Source: Streptomyces sp. NBC_00425
GTDB lineage: Bacteria; Actinomycetota; Actinomycetes; Streptomycetales; Streptomycetaceae
Assembly: GCF_036030735.1 (NCBI RefSeq)
Contig: NZ_CP107928.1
Coordinates: forward strand, 3,844,001-3,908,000
Direction of reading: 5' to 3'
DNA: 64,000 nucleotides
In this document: positions 43,410 to 55,500 of the stretch, piece by piece
Layout: the number at the start of each line of letters is the position of its first letter
Position numbering within the stretch: position 1 is the first letter of the stretch
Translations under genes and position numbers: made by a program
Notes under the pieces: model-generated
What the model was told of the DNA's origin: nothing
The model's input: the letters and a program-made list of their open reading frames with translations, nothing else
Database searches by the model: none

Positions 43410-45101
43410 ATGTCCCCACATAAAAGATCGACACGACTCTGGTCGGGCGCGGTGACCGCCGCGCTGACCCTCACCCTGGCGGGCGCGGCTCAGGCGTCCG
43501 CCGCGGACGTCAACAACGCGAAGAACGCCGGCTTCGAGTCCGGCCTGACCGGCTGGAGCTGTTCCGCGGGCAGCGGCGCCACCGTCTCCTCGCCCGTGCA
43601 CGGCGGCGCGGCCGCGCTGAAGGCGACGCCGGCCGGCCAGGACAACGCCCGGTGCTCCCAGACCGTGGCCGTGAAGCCCAACTCGACGTACTCGCTCGGC
43701 GCCTGGGTGCAGGGCGGCTACACCTACCTCGGCGTGACCGGCACAGGCACCACGGACGTCTCGACCTGGACGCCCGACTCGTCGTCCTGGAAGCAGCTGA
43801 CGACGACCTTCACCACGGGCTCGGCGACGACGTCCGTGACGGTCTACACGCACGGCTGGTACGGCCAGGCGGCCTACTACGCCGACGACGTCTCGGTGCA
43901 GGGCCCGGACGGCGGCGGGGGCGGCGACCCCACGCCCACGGTCCCGTCCGCACCGGCGGGCCTGACCGTCACGGGGACGACGTCGTCGTCGGTCTCCCTG
44001 GCCTGGAACGCCGTCTCCGGCGCGACCGGGTACAACGTCTACCGCGCGGGCACGAAGGTGACGGCGGTGACGGGCACGTCCGCGACGGTGACCGGGCTCG
44101 CGGCGTCGACGTCGTACGGCTTCCAGGTCACGGCGGTCAACGCGGCGGGCGAGTCGGCGAGATCGGCGACGGCCACCGGCACGACCGCCCCGGGCGGCGA
44201 CACCGGGGGTGGCGCCCTGCCCAGGCACGCCGTGACCGGATACTGGCAGAATTTCAACAACGGCGCGGCGGTCCAGCGGATCTCGGACGTCCCGGCCCAG
44301 TACGACATCATCGCCGTGGCCTTCGCGGACGCGACGACGACGCCGGGCGCGGTGACCTTCACCCTGGACTCCGCCGGACTGAACGGTTACACCGTCGACC
44401 AGTTCAAGGCGGACGTCCGCGCGAAGCAGAACGCCGGCAAGAAGGTCATCGTCTCGGTGGGCGGTGAGCGCGGCTCCGTCTCGGTGAACGACTCCGCCTC
44501 CGCCGCGAACTTCGCGAACTCGGTGTACGCGCTGATGCAGACGTACGGCTTCGACGGCGTCGACATCGACCTGGAGAACGGCCTCAATGCGACGTACATG
44601 TCACAGGCGCTGCGCTCCCTGTCCGCGAAGGCGGGCCCGTCGATGATCCTCACGATGGCGCCGCAGACGATCGACATGCAGTCGACGTCGAACGCCTACT
44701 TCCAGACGGCGCTGAACGTGAAGGACATCCTCACGGTCGTCAACATGCAGTACTACAACAGCGGTTCCATGCTGGGCTGCGACGGCAAGGTGTACGCGCA
44801 GGGCTCGGTGGACTTCCTCACCGCCCTCGCCTGCATCCAGCTGGAGGGCGGCCTGTCCCCGTCCCAGGTGGGCCTGGGCGTACCGGCCTCCACCCGCGGC
44901 GCGGGCAGCGGCTACGTCTCCCCGGCCGTGGTCGACAACGCCCTCGACTGCCTGACGAAGGGCACCGGCTGCGGTTCCTTCAGACCGTCGAAGACCTACC
45001 CCGCCCTGCGCGGCGCGATGACCTGGTCGACCAACTGGGACGCGACCGCCGGCAACGCCTGGTCGTCGACGGTCGGCCCCCACGTCCACGCCCTGCCGTA
45101 A
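43410..45101 (+). CDS. Secreted GH18 chitinase with CBM and FnIII domains
   Basis: This 563-aa exported enzyme has a signal peptide (to about residue 30, AQASA), then a carbohydrate-binding domain (about 33-170, NAGFESGLTGWSCSAG), a Pro/Gly linker, an FnIII domain (about 182-262), a second linker and a GH18 catalytic domain (about 272-560). The catalytic DxxDxDxE is D382-G-V-D-I-D-L-E389, with Glu389 the acid/base. It hydrolyses chitin. Its last 165 bp are duplicated at 57008-57174. The DasR-type operator overlaps its promoter. Confidence 0.95.
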   Translation: MSPHKRSTRLWSGAVTAALTLTLAGAAQASAADVNNAKNAGFESGLTGWSCSAGSGATVSSPVHGGAAALKATPAGQDNARCSQTVAVKPNSTYSLGAWVQGGYTYLGVTGTGTTDVSTWTPDSSSWKQLTTTFTTGSATTSVTVYTHGWYGQAAYYADDVSVQGPDGGGGGDPTPTVPSAPAGLTVTGTTSSSVSLAWNAVSGATGYNVYRAGTKVTAVTGTSATVTGLAASTSYGFQVTAVNAAGESARSATATGTTAPGGDTGGGALPRHAVTGYWQNFNNGAAVQRISDVPAQYDIIAVAFADATTTPGAVTFTLDSAGLNGYTVDQFKADVRAKQNAGKKVIVSVGGERGSVSVNDSASAANFANSVYALMQTYGFDGVDIDLENGLNATYMSQALRSLSAKAGPSMILTMAPQTIDMQSTSNAYFQTALNVKDILTVVNMQYYNSGSMLGCDGKVYAQGSVDFLTALACIQLEGGLSPSQVGLGVPASTRGAGSGYVSPAVVDNALDCLTKGTGCGSFRPSKTYPALRGAMTWSTNWDATAGNAWSSTVGPHVHALP

Positions 45102-45498
45102 TCGGCCGACCTGGCGCAATGCCGCGTTGCCTTCCGTGACCACCCCATGTGATCTTGGGGAACATGAGTGCGGAGGGCGACGCGGCAGAGCCGATGGACG
45201 TCCTGTGCCCTTCGCCACGCAGACGACACCACGGCCGAATCACCCTTCGACACCTTGAAGAATGAATAGGTATCACGGGCGGCTTACGGCGGGGCCCCTC
45301 ACCAGATTCCGCACCTTACGCCCTATTCCGCTGCAGTCGACGACGCCTCCACTCGATGGCTGATTAAAGCCTGAAGTGCGGACAGAAGAAGCAACGGCAC
45401 TTGGGGTGTGAGCCACCCCAATTCCGGTTGACATGTACAGGTGGGCGATCGTTTACCGTGCGGGACCTTTTTGCAAATTTCATACATGGGGGGACTCC
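45102..45498. other. 397-bp intergenic region upstream of the island genes
   Basis: No gene is supported. The first ~30 bases after the chitinase stop still resemble the sequence after the duplicated copy at 57175. From about 45250 the base composition is less GC-rich. A candidate promoter for the LamG protein lies at 45428-45457 (TTGACA, 18 bp, TTTACC). Confidence 0.6.
45428..45457 (+). promoter_or_regulatory. Candidate promoter of the LamG/RHS operon
   Basis: TTGACA (45428-45433) with TTTACC (45452-45457) after 18 bp. The -10 is weak. The LamG gene starts at GTG 45499. Confidence 0.45.
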
Positions 45499-48400
45499 GT
45501 GAAGTCGGAGTGGGGGTTTGCGGTGCCCGTGTGCAGGCCACGGCGACCGAGACGCACGGCCGCTGGGGGAATCATGGCTGCGCTGATGGTGTCGGCACTG
45601 CCTGTTCTGCCGATGGCGGTCCCGGCGTCTGCCGCGGCAAATAAGACATCGGCCGATGCAGTCGGTGGGGCGACCGCATCGGCGCGGGCTCAGGCGTCGG
45701 GTGAGCCGGTGGAAGTAACAGCGGATCGAACCGAGTACTCGATTACGAAGGCGAATCCGGACGGCACCTTCACACTGACGCAATCGGCGTCACCGCAGCG
45801 TGTGCACGCCGATGACGGTTCATGGGATCCGGTTGACACCACCCTGGTGCGTCGCCCGGATGGCACTGTCGGGCCCAAGTCAACTGTGGTGAACCTGTCG
45901 TTCTCGGGCGGCGGGAACGATGCCATGGTGAAGTTGGGCAGCGAGCGAGGAACGCTACGCCTGAACTGGCCGGGCAGGCTGCCCGAGCCGCGCCTCGACG
46001 GCGCGAAGGCCGTCTATGCCGAGGTCATCGAAGGCGTGGATCTGGAGTTGACTGCGACGGCCGAGGGCTATCGTGAGGTTCTCGTCGTGAAGTCGGCCGA
46101 AGCCGCTGCCGATTCGGCACTGGAACGCATTCAGCTACCGGTGTCGTCCCCGGACCTGCAGGTGCTGCCAGGCGCGGGGGGTGGCGTGCGCGCAGTGGAC
46201 GGGAACGGCAACACCGTCTTCCACGGCCCGGCCGGCCAGATGTGGGACTCCTCTGGCGAAACCGCCGAGAAGGGCATGAGCAGCGCAAGCAACAAGTCCG
46301 GCGACGGCACCAGTACGCAGCTCACGGCGGTCACCCGGCTCGGCTCCGGTACCCGGACCGCGAAGGTCACCGACACCGCACTGTCCACCGCGGAAATGCC
46401 CGACCCGGTGGAGTACGGCACTCAGCCGCGGTCCGGTGACGTCAGCACGGTGATGCCGGTGACAGTCACGGACGATGCCGTCGCGGTCAAGCCCGACCTC
46501 GCCCTGCTGCGCGGCAAGGACACTGTCTACCCGGTACGCATCGACCCCTCGGTGGGTCTGAGCGTGTCCGAGCGGACCGTGCTCTCTTCGGACGGCGACA
46601 AGTTCTGGCAGTTCAACGGTGACTACGGCGTCGGCCGTTGTAGCGTCTCGGGCCCGTACTACTGCGGCAACAACTACACCAACCGCATGTACTTCCAGTT
46701 CGCCCCCTCCAAACTGTCCGGCAAGAACGTGCTGGATGCCACCTTCCGCGCGTATGAGACATGGTCGTTCTCCTGCTCTCCCCATTGGGTTGATCTGGTG
46801 CGCACCGACAACATCTCCGAGGGCACCAGGTGGCCTGGCCCGAAACTGCTGGATTTGATGGGCGACCAGAACATCTCCGCGGGTCGTGGCAACCAGTGCA
46901 ACCCCGACCAGCCCGACCGGTGGGTCGAGTTCAACGACAACTCCGCCGAGAGCGACGAGAACCTCACTTCTACGGTGCGCAGCTACGCCGACGGCAAGAT
47001 CTCCCGGCTGACGCTGGCGCTCAAGGCCAAGGACGAGTCCGACCCCGACGCGTGGAAGCGCTTCGACGACAACGCCGTCCTCCAGGTCATCTACACAGTC
47101 CAGCCCGGCGTGCCGACCTCCGTCGGTGTGATCCCCGGTGACGGGACCACCGCATACTGCAAGACGTCCTCCTCCGACCCCTTGATCGTCACCCGCCTCG
47201 ACCCGATGCTCCAGGCGCGCACACAGGCCAGGGTCACGCCGCGCACCACCGACGAAAAGGGTTCGCTCCAGGCGCAGTTCGCCGTCGAGCGCGGTGACGA
47301 CGCGGCTTGGCATCAGGTGTGGACCGGCAATCGCCCGGATGCGGGCTGGGACCCGGACGAGACCCTGGAGAAGCTGCGCCTGTCAAAGGGGGCCGATGGC
47401 GGCCTGTACCGACTGCGTTCGCGCACTCGGTCCCACTGGACGTGGGGCGGTAAGCCCGGAGACCTGTACTCCCCGTATTCCTCCTGGTGTTACTTCAAGA
47501 TCGACTCAACCGCGCCGAAGGCTCCCACCGTCAGCACCGGCACCCCGTACACCCAGTGCACGGCGAATCTGTGTGACGGTCAGGGTGGGCCGGGTGTGCC
47601 GGGCAGTTTCACCTTCACACCCAACACGGCCGACAAGGACATCACCGGGTACCGCTGGCGGCTGCTGACCACGTCTGCCAAGGACACCAAAGAGGTCACC
47701 GGGCCCACCGCCGCCGTCACGGACGTCACCCCGTCGTTGGCGGGCACGCAGGTCCTCTCCGTCGAAGCCAAAGACGTCCGAAACCGGTGGGGCACACCTG
47801 CGGAGTTCCTGTTCAAGGTCGCCCCGGCCATGGGTCCCACGGGCACCTGGCACTTCGACGATGTCCTGTCCAAGCCGGATGTAAGGACTGCCCGGGACAC
47901 CGCGACCGAAGGCATCCGGCATGACGCCACTCTCTACACCTCAGGGGTCGAATGGTCCAACCGCGGACGCCGCGGCCCGAACGATTACTCCCTGTGGCTC
48001 AACGACACTTCGGACACGACAGCACGCGCCGGCTATGCCGCCACCGATACCCCGGCTGTGAACAGTCAGGACTCCTTCACGCTCTCCGCCTGGGTGAATC
48101 TTGTCGACACCACGAAGGACCAGGTCGTGATGGCAGCGCCTGGCACCAACGCGTCGGCCTTCACCCTGTACTACTCGGCCACCGACAAGAAGTGGGTGTT
48201 CCAACGTACGGCAGCCGACGTCAAGGACACCCCGGTCTACGTGCGCTCGCTCTCTGATGCGCCAAACCCGCCGACGAAGGTGTGGACGCATCTGGCCGCT
48301 GTGTTCGACACCAAGAAGGACATGGACAAGACGAACGACACCATCCAGGTGTTCGTCAACGGCCGCCCGCAGGGCAAACCCGTCGTACTGAGCGCGGTCT

Positions 48401-49326
48401 CCGGCGCCTATCAGCCCTGGTTCGCCAATGGCGGCCTGATGTTCGGTCGTTCCCTGTCCGGCGGGCTCTACGGCGGAAACTTCCGCGGCGGCCTCGACGA
48501 GATCAACGTCTGGCAGCGTGTGCTGACCTCGGACGAGATCGCCGACGAGTCCCAGCTCCTGCAGGACGGCGTGCCGGCCACCGAACTCGTCGCCCACTGG
48601 AACACGGAATCCTCGGTGGGCACCCAGATCCAGGAAACCTCCGGCTACCGCCTCCCGAACCTGACGGTTTCCGGCAGCGGCGCGAGGGTGGACGCGGATG
48701 GGGCCACGGGCGGCAACGCTCTGGTGATGGACGGCGTTTCCGGCTACGCCACCCTGGCCGGTACGGTCGTCGACGAGAGCGGCTCATTCACCGTCTCGGC
48801 CAGGACCCGGTTGGATTCTGAAGCACTGGCCAAGAAGCCGGTCGGCTACCAGGCGCAGGTGGCCGCGCAGCAGGCAAGTGCGGGCGAGTCTTCGTGGGCG
48901 CTGTGGGTGGTCAAGCCCGCAGTCGGCGTCTACCAGTGGAAGTTCACCCGCACGGCCGTCGGCGCCGACGGCAAGGTCAGCCAGAGCGCCGAGGTGCTGG
49001 GCGACGACGCTCAGACCGACACGTGGGTGCAGGTCACCGGCGTCTTCGACGCTCAGGAGGCATGGCAGTGGACAGACCCGGCCGATGCCACGAAGACGGA
49101 GACCCGTCACGGCAGACTGCACCTGTTCGTCAACGAGTCCAACCCGCCCTCCGATGACGCAGCCGGTTTCGCCGCCGCCCAGTACGGCACCGGAGCCCTC
49201 ACCGTCGGCCGAGGCAGCCAAGGCGGCACGACTGGCCACTACCTGCCTGGTTCGCTGCAGGACCTGCGGATGTGGACCGGTGCGATGACCGCCGACCAGA
49301 TTTCCAGTCAGATCTTCGGCGGCTGA
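45499..49326 (+). CDS. Large secreted DNRLRE / LamG-like jellyroll protein
   Basis: This 1275-aa exported protein starts at GTG 45499 behind GGGGGG. The signal peptide ends near PASAAA (residue 46). A region of about 280 residues of beta-rich sequence leads to a DNRLRE-like segment (about 330-530: DPSVGLSVSERTVLSSDG ... LQVIYTV), then two LamG/jellyroll domains (about 830-1025 and 1080-1275). Several Cys suggest extracellular folding. In Streptomyces such proteins commonly precede RHS genes on one strand and may help display the RHS shell. GC3 is lower than in core genes. Confidence 0.85.
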   Translation: MKSEWGFAVPVCRPRRPRRTAAGGIMAALMVSALPVLPMAVPASAAANKTSADAVGGATASARAQASGEPVEVTADRTEYSITKANPDGTFTLTQSASPQRVHADDGSWDPVDTTLVRRPDGTVGPKSTVVNLSFSGGGNDAMVKLGSERGTLRLNWPGRLPEPRLDGAKAVYAEVIEGVDLELTATAEGYREVLVVKSAEAAADSALERIQLPVSSPDLQVLPGAGGGVRAVDGNGNTVFHGPAGQMWDSSGETAEKGMSSASNKSGDGTSTQLTAVTRLGSGTRTAKVTDTALSTAEMPDPVEYGTQPRSGDVSTVMPVTVTDDAVAVKPDLALLRGKDTVYPVRIDPSVGLSVSERTVLSSDGDKFWQFNGDYGVGRCSVSGPYYCGNNYTNRMYFQFAPSKLSGKNVLDATFRAYETWSFSCSPHWVDLVRTDNISEGTRWPGPKLLDLMGDQNISAGRGNQCNPDQPDRWVEFNDNSAESDENLTSTVRSYADGKISRLTLALKAKDESDPDAWKRFDDNAVLQVIYTVQPGVPTSVGVIPGDGTTAYCKTSSSDPLIVTRLDPMLQARTQARVTPRTTDEKGSLQAQFAVERGDDAAWHQVWTGNRPDAGWDPDETLEKLRLSKGADGGLYRLRSRTRSHWTWGGKPGDLYSPYSSWCYFKIDSTAPKAPTVSTGTPYTQCTANLCDGQGGPGVPGSFTFTPNTADKDITGYRWRLLTTSAKDTKEVTGPTAAVTDVTPSLAGTQVLSVEAKDVRNRWGTPAEFLFKVAPAMGPTGTWHFDDVLSKPDVRTARDTATEGIRHDATLYTSGVEWSNRGRRGPNDYSLWLNDTSDTTARAGYAATDTPAVNSQDSFTLSAWVNLVDTTKDQVVMAAPGTNASAFTLYYSATDKKWVFQRTAADVKDTPVYVRSLSDAPNPPTKVWTHLAAVFDTKKDMDKTNDTIQVFVNGRPQGKPVVLSAVSGAYQPWFANGGLMFGRSLSGGLYGGNFRGGLDEINVWQRVLTSDEIADESQLLQDGVPATELVAHWNTESSVGTQIQETSGYRLPNLTVSGSGARVDADGATGGNALVMDGVSGYATLAGTVVDESGSFTVSARTRLDSEALAKKPVGYQAQVAAQQASAGESSWALWVVKPAVGVYQWKFTRTAVGADGKVSQSAEVLGDDAQTDTWVQVTGVFDAQEAWQWTDPADATKTETRHGRLHLFVNESNPPSDDAAGFAAAQYGTGALTVGRGSQGGTTGHYLPGSLQDLRMWTGAMTADQISSQIFGG

Positions 49327-49500
49327 CCCTCAATCCACCCGCCAGGGCAGAACCGCCTTCCTGCCCTGGCCCCACACACTCGGGTGCCCCGAGGCACGTC
49401 GCAGGGGGTAGCCCCGCTCATGCTTGCCGGCCTCGTACGGCCCTTTCTCCCTCATGGCATGCGCCCGTCAGACCGCGGGCGTCTCGCAGGAAGAGACTTG

Positions 49501-52500
49501 ATGAATCCCTTTGGCATACCCAGACCTCCCACAGGTCACGGGCGCAGGACCGGGAAGCAGTGGTCCCGGCGTATCGCCGCCGCAACCGGCCTGGCCCTGC
49601 TGCCGGGACTGCTGACCCCTGTCGCCTTCGCCGCGGGCAACGACCCGCTGGGCCGGCCACACCTGGAAGCCCCGCACGCCACCAAGGTCACTGCGTTCAC
49701 CGCAAAGGTGAACCAAAAGGCTGCCGCCGAAGTACGCAACGCCGAAAAGGCCGACCGAGCGGCAGCCGCCAGGGCGCGGCACGATCAGCAGCGCAAGGTC
49801 ATCTGGCCGACAGCCGGAAAGGCGTCACTGACCGTCCCCGCCAAGGGTGCCGCCGAGGCAACCCCCGGCTCACTGCCAGTCAGCGCTGCGGCTGCCGGCA
49901 CGGGCAACAATGCCTCCTCCATCGGCGTAGAGGTTCTCGACCAGAAGGCCACCGCCGCACTCGGCGTAGACGGAGTCGCCCTCAAGCTCACCGGCCCCGA
50001 AACCGGCGGCAGCACACGCCTCGACATCGATTACTCGTCTTTCGCTTCCGCCTACGGCGGTGACTGGGCCGGCCGCCTCCAGGTCCAGCGCCTGCCCGAC
50101 TGCGCTCTCCAGAATCCGACGGCAGCTCGGTGCCACAAGCGAGCTGACCTGAACTCGGTGAACAATCGTGCCAAGAACAGGATCGCGGCACCGGTGAGCT
50201 TCGCCACCGGTGGCCAGACGATGCTGGTCGCCGTCGCAGCGGGCGCGAAGTCCGGAGCCGGCAGCTACAAGGCGACCTCACTGTCTGCCTCCTCCACCTG
50301 GGAGGCCGGCGGCTCATCCGGCACGTTTACGTGGTCCTATCCCCTCAGAGTGCCGCCCGCCGCAGCCGGCCCGGCCCCGGACCTGTCGATCTCCTACGAC
50401 TCCGGCGCTGTCGACGGCCAGACTGCGAACTCGAACAACCAGGGCAGCCAGGTAGGCACCGGCTTTGAACTGACCTCCTCCTATGTCGAGCGCAAGTACG
50501 GCTCCTGCGACGACGACGGCCAGGACGACAAGAACGACCTGTGCTGGAAGTACGACAACGCCTCGCTCGTCCTCAACGGCAAGTCCACCGAACTCGTCAA
50601 GGACGACATCACGGGCAGGTGGCGACTCAAGGACGACGACGCGTCCACCGTCATCCACTCCACCGGCGCCGACAACGGCGCTGACAAGGGCGAATACTGG
50701 ACGGTCGTCACGGGCAACGGCACGAAGTACGTCTTCGGCCTGAACAAGCTCTCCGGCGCCGGTGCCGGCGACCGCACCAACTCGGTGTGGACCGTACCGG
50801 TTTTCGGAGACGACACCGGCGAGCCGGGGTACTCGGAAGGCAGTTCCTTCTCCGACCGCGACAAGACCCAGGCCTGGCGCTGGAACCTCGACTACGTCGA
50901 GGACACCCACGGCAACGCCATGTCCTACTGGTATGCCGCCGAGCACAACAGCTACGACAAGCTCGGCGACGACAATGCCGGCACCGACTACGTCCGCGGC
51001 GGGTACCTCAGAGAGATCCGCTACGGCCAGCGCGCAGACACTCTGTTCTCGGGCTCACCCGCAGCCTCGGACAAGGTGGTCTTCAGCTACGGCGAACGCT
51101 GTCTTGCCTCGGGCAGTGGCTGTGACTCGCTGACCAAAGACACCCGCGACAACTGGCCGGACGTGCCGTTCGACGCGATCTGCAAGGACGGCGACAAGTG
51201 CACCGGTAACACCGGCCCGACGTTCTTCACCCGCAAGCGCATGACCGCGATCACCACCTACGCGTGGAACGCGGCAGCATCCACCCCCGCCTTCGAGGCC
51301 GTGGACGCATGGTCGCTCAAGCACCTCTACCTCGACCCGGGCGACACAGGTGACTCCACGGACGAGTCGCTGTGGCTCGACGAGATCAAGCACACCGGCA
51401 AACGCGGCACCGACCTGTCCCTGGACCCCGTCCGGTTCAGCCACGTCATGATGTCCAACCGCGTCGACGGCACCGACAACATCCTCCCGCTGAACAAGCC
51501 CCGCCTGAAAACCGTCACCTCGGAGACCGGCGCGCAGACGATCGTCACCTACCTGGACGCCGACTGCACCGCCTCCGGTGCCAAGCCCAAGCTGGACGAG
51601 AACTCCAAGCGCTGCTACCCGGTCTACTGGTCGCCCAACGGCGAGAAGTCCCCGATTCTCGACTGGTTCCAGAAGTACCCGGTCAGCGCCGTCTCCACCA
51701 CCGACCCCCAGGGCGGCTCCGAAGCCGTCCAGCACAGCTACCAGTACACCGGCGGCGGAGCCTGGCATTACGACGAAAACCCGTTCACGCCCGCCAAGGA
51801 ACGCACCTGGTCCATCTGGCGCGGATTCCAGCAGGTCACCCATCTCACCGGCGTCACCGGACAGACACAGAGCAAGCAGACCACGGTCTACCTGCGCGGC
51901 ATGAACGGCGACCGCGTACTCGACTCGGACGGCAAAACCCTCGACCCGGACAAGCGCAAAACCGTCACCGTCTCCGCCGTCAAGGCGGGCGGGATCATCG
52001 ACTCGGAGCAGTACGCGGGCTTCACCCGTGAGTCCGTCACCTACAACGGCACCACTGAAGTGGCCGGCACCGTCAACGATCCCTGGTCGAAGAGGACTGC
52101 GACCCAGCACAAGTCATACGCCGACACCGAGGCGTACTACATCCGCACAGCAGCCACCCACACCCGCACCAACATCACCAGCAAGCTCACCCCGTACGAC
52201 CGGGTGCATACGGTCAAGACGACCTACGACGACTACGGCATGGCCCAAACCGTCGAGGACCAAGGCGACGACGCCGTCAAGGATGACGAGAAATGCACCC
52301 GCACCTGGTATGCCCGTAACGACGACAAGGGCATCAACTCCCTCGTCTCCCGCGTCCGTACGGTAGCTGCTCTTTGCGCGACCACGGATGCGTCACTCGA
52401 CCTGCCGGCCGACTCCAAGCGGGCTGGTCAGCTCATCTCCGACAGCGCAACCGTCTACGACGACAGCACGGCCACCACCTGGGCGGCGTCACAGACGCCC

Positions 52501-55500
52501 GTCAAAGGCGAAGCCACCTGGACCGGCCGGGTGAGGGGCTACGGCAGCGACGACACTCCCATCTGGCAGAAGATCGCGACGACGACCTACGACACGCTCG
52601 GCCGCCTTCAGCTCGTCAAGAACACCAACGGTCAGAAGGTCTCCTTCACCACCTACACGCCCGCATCGGCCGGCCCACTCACGTCGACGGTGGTCACCGA
52701 CGTGAAGGATTACACGACGAGCACGGTCCTGGACTTCGCGACCGGTGCGACCCTCAACGTCACCGATTCCAACAACAAGGTCACAGAAAGCGAGTACGAC
52801 AGCCTCGGCCGCATCACCAGACTCTGGCTGCCCAACCGCTCCAAGGCGATCGGAAGGACTCCGAACTACGTCTACGGCTACCAGGTCACCAGTTCCGGCC
52901 TGTCCTGGACCTCCACCGCGGCCCTCAAGTACGACGGGTCCGGTTACAACACCGCCTACGAGCTTTACGACTCCCTTCTGCGCTCACGCCAGGTCCAGAC
53001 GCCGACCCCTCAGGGTGGCCGACTCATCTCCCAGACCCTCTACGACGCACGCGGTCTCGCGGTCAGCCAGCAGTCCGACATCTGGGACAACACCTCACTG
53101 CCCAGCGCCAAGCCCGCTCAGATAGACGGCGGTCAGGCCCCCATCGAGACCGATACGACGTACGACGGGGCGGGCCGGGCCACGAAGGCGGTGACGAAGG
53201 TCCACGGCGTCACCCGCTGGACGACGGACACCACCTACGCAGGCGACACCGTCTCCACCACCGCCCCGACCGGCGGACAGGCCACCGCCGTGGTCACCAA
53301 CGCACTCGGTCAGACCAGCCAGCGCCGCGAGTACGCAGGTCCGAACCCGACCGGCACGGACTACACCACGACCGATTACACCTACACCCCGGCAGGCCAG
53401 CAGGAGACGGTCACCGGCCCCGACCAGACCAAGTGGTCCTACACCTACGACCTTTTCGGCCGCCAGGTCACCACGACAGACCCCGACAAGGGCAAGTCCA
53501 GCGCCGAGTACAACGAACTCGACCAGATCGTCAGCACCACCCCCAACGACGATGCCTCGAAGAAGCTGCTTTTCGAGTACGACGTCCTTGGCCGCAAGAC
53601 CGGTATGTGGCAGGCCGACAAGAGTGATGCCAACAAGCTCGCCGCCTGGGGCTTCGACGAGGTGGCCAAGGGACAGCAGGACACCGCCACCCGCTACGAC
53701 GGAGGCGTGAGCGGCAAGGCTTACACCCAGAAGGTCACCGCCTACGACTCGATGTACCGGGTGACCAACAGCCAGCTGCTTCTGCCCGACACCGAACCCC
53801 TCGTCTCCGGCGGGTACATAAACAAGACGCTGTCGTTCACCACGGGCTACAACCTCGACGGCACCATCAGCCAGTACTCCGCACCCGCCGCCGGCGGCCT
53901 TGCCGCCGAAACCGTCTCCTACACCTCCAACGCGCTGGGGATGCAGCTCACCGCGAAGGGCACCACCGGCTACCTGCAGGGTGCCGCCTTCTCCCCGCAG
54001 GGCGACCTGCGCCAGCTCACGCTGGGCAAGGACCCCACGTCCTCGGCGAAGAAGGCCTACCTCAACTGGGACTACGAGGACGGAACTCGCCGCCTGACCC
54101 GTTCCTACGTCACCGACGACGTCCACGGCTATATGCCGCAGGAGCTGAAGTTCACCCAGGACGACGCGGGCAACGTCACTTCCATCTTCGACGCCACCAC
54201 CCAGGGCGGCACCGCCAAGGCCGACTACCAGTGCTTCGCCTACGACGGCAACCGCCGCATGACCGAAGCCTGGACACCCAAAGCCGCCGACTGCGCAACG
54301 TCCGGTCGAACCACTGCCAACCTCGACGGCGCCGCCCCGTACTGGACGTCGTACACGTTCAACACCGCGGGCCAGCGCCAGACGGAAACCCAGCACGCCC
54401 CGGCCGGTGACAAGACCACCACGTACGTCTACGACGACTCCACAGCCGACAACAGACCTCACACCCTCGACAAGACGACCGGCGACCGCTCCGGCGCCTA
54501 CCGCTACGACAACAGCGGCAACACCACATCGCGCCCCGGCTCCTCCAACCAGCAGACCCTTGACTGGAACATCGAGGGCAATCTGACCAAGCTCACCGAG
54601 AAAACCAAGGAGACCAGCTACCTCTACGACGCCGGCGGCGAACTCCTCATCCGCCGCGCCAAGGGTGACGGCGACACCATCCTCTACCTGGGCGGCGGCA
54701 CGGAACTCCGCCTGACCGCCAAGGGGACCACGAAGACCGCCTCCGGCACCCGCTACTACACGGCCAACGGCCAGACCATCGCCGTCCGCACCGCCACCTC
54801 CGGGGTCTCCGGCACAAAGCTCAGCTTCCTCGCCTCCGACCACCACGGCACCTCCAGCATCACCCTCGACGCCGCCACCTACGCGGCCACCAAGCGCTAC
54901 AGCACCCCGTTCGGCGCACCACGCGGCAGCAAGGCATCGTGGCCGGACGACAAAGCATTCCTCGGCAAGCCGGCCGACGACACAACCGGCCTCACTCACG
55001 TCGGCGCCCGCGAGTACGACACCACCATCGGCCAGTTCATCAGCGTCGACCCGATCCTTGCGCTGGAACAACACCAGTCACTCAACGGGTACAGCTATGC
55101 CGGCAACGCCCCGGTCACTCAGTCCGACCCAAGTGGCCTCTGCTTTGCAGACGTCTGTGGCGTCGGTACCCCCAAGGGTGACGGTTCCGGGAATATCATC
55201 ACGGACGGCCCTATCGACCCGGGACACCCGGGTGCCGGCAGCTGCCACCACGGTAGCTGTGGCCCAGTCCACTACAACGAGACCAGCAGCGGCACGTCGC
55301 ACACAAACAGCTCCGGCAACACGAACAGCGGTCCGCGCTACTCCTGCAGTGGAGTGGGCCCCGCCGAACGATGCCAGCTCGTCACGGGGTCGGACGACTC
55401 CAGCACGAACGCCGGCAACTACCTGTCGAGCCTCGTCCATAACGGGGACTTCTGGTCCGGGCTGATCGAGACGGTTGGCGGCGCCTTCGCCGAAGGCGGC

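Noticed and set aside
53095..55074. 659-aa minus-strand ORF opposite the RHS gene
   Set aside because: Antisense to well-supported RHS repeats, Gly/Val-rich without motifs or a ribosome-binding site.
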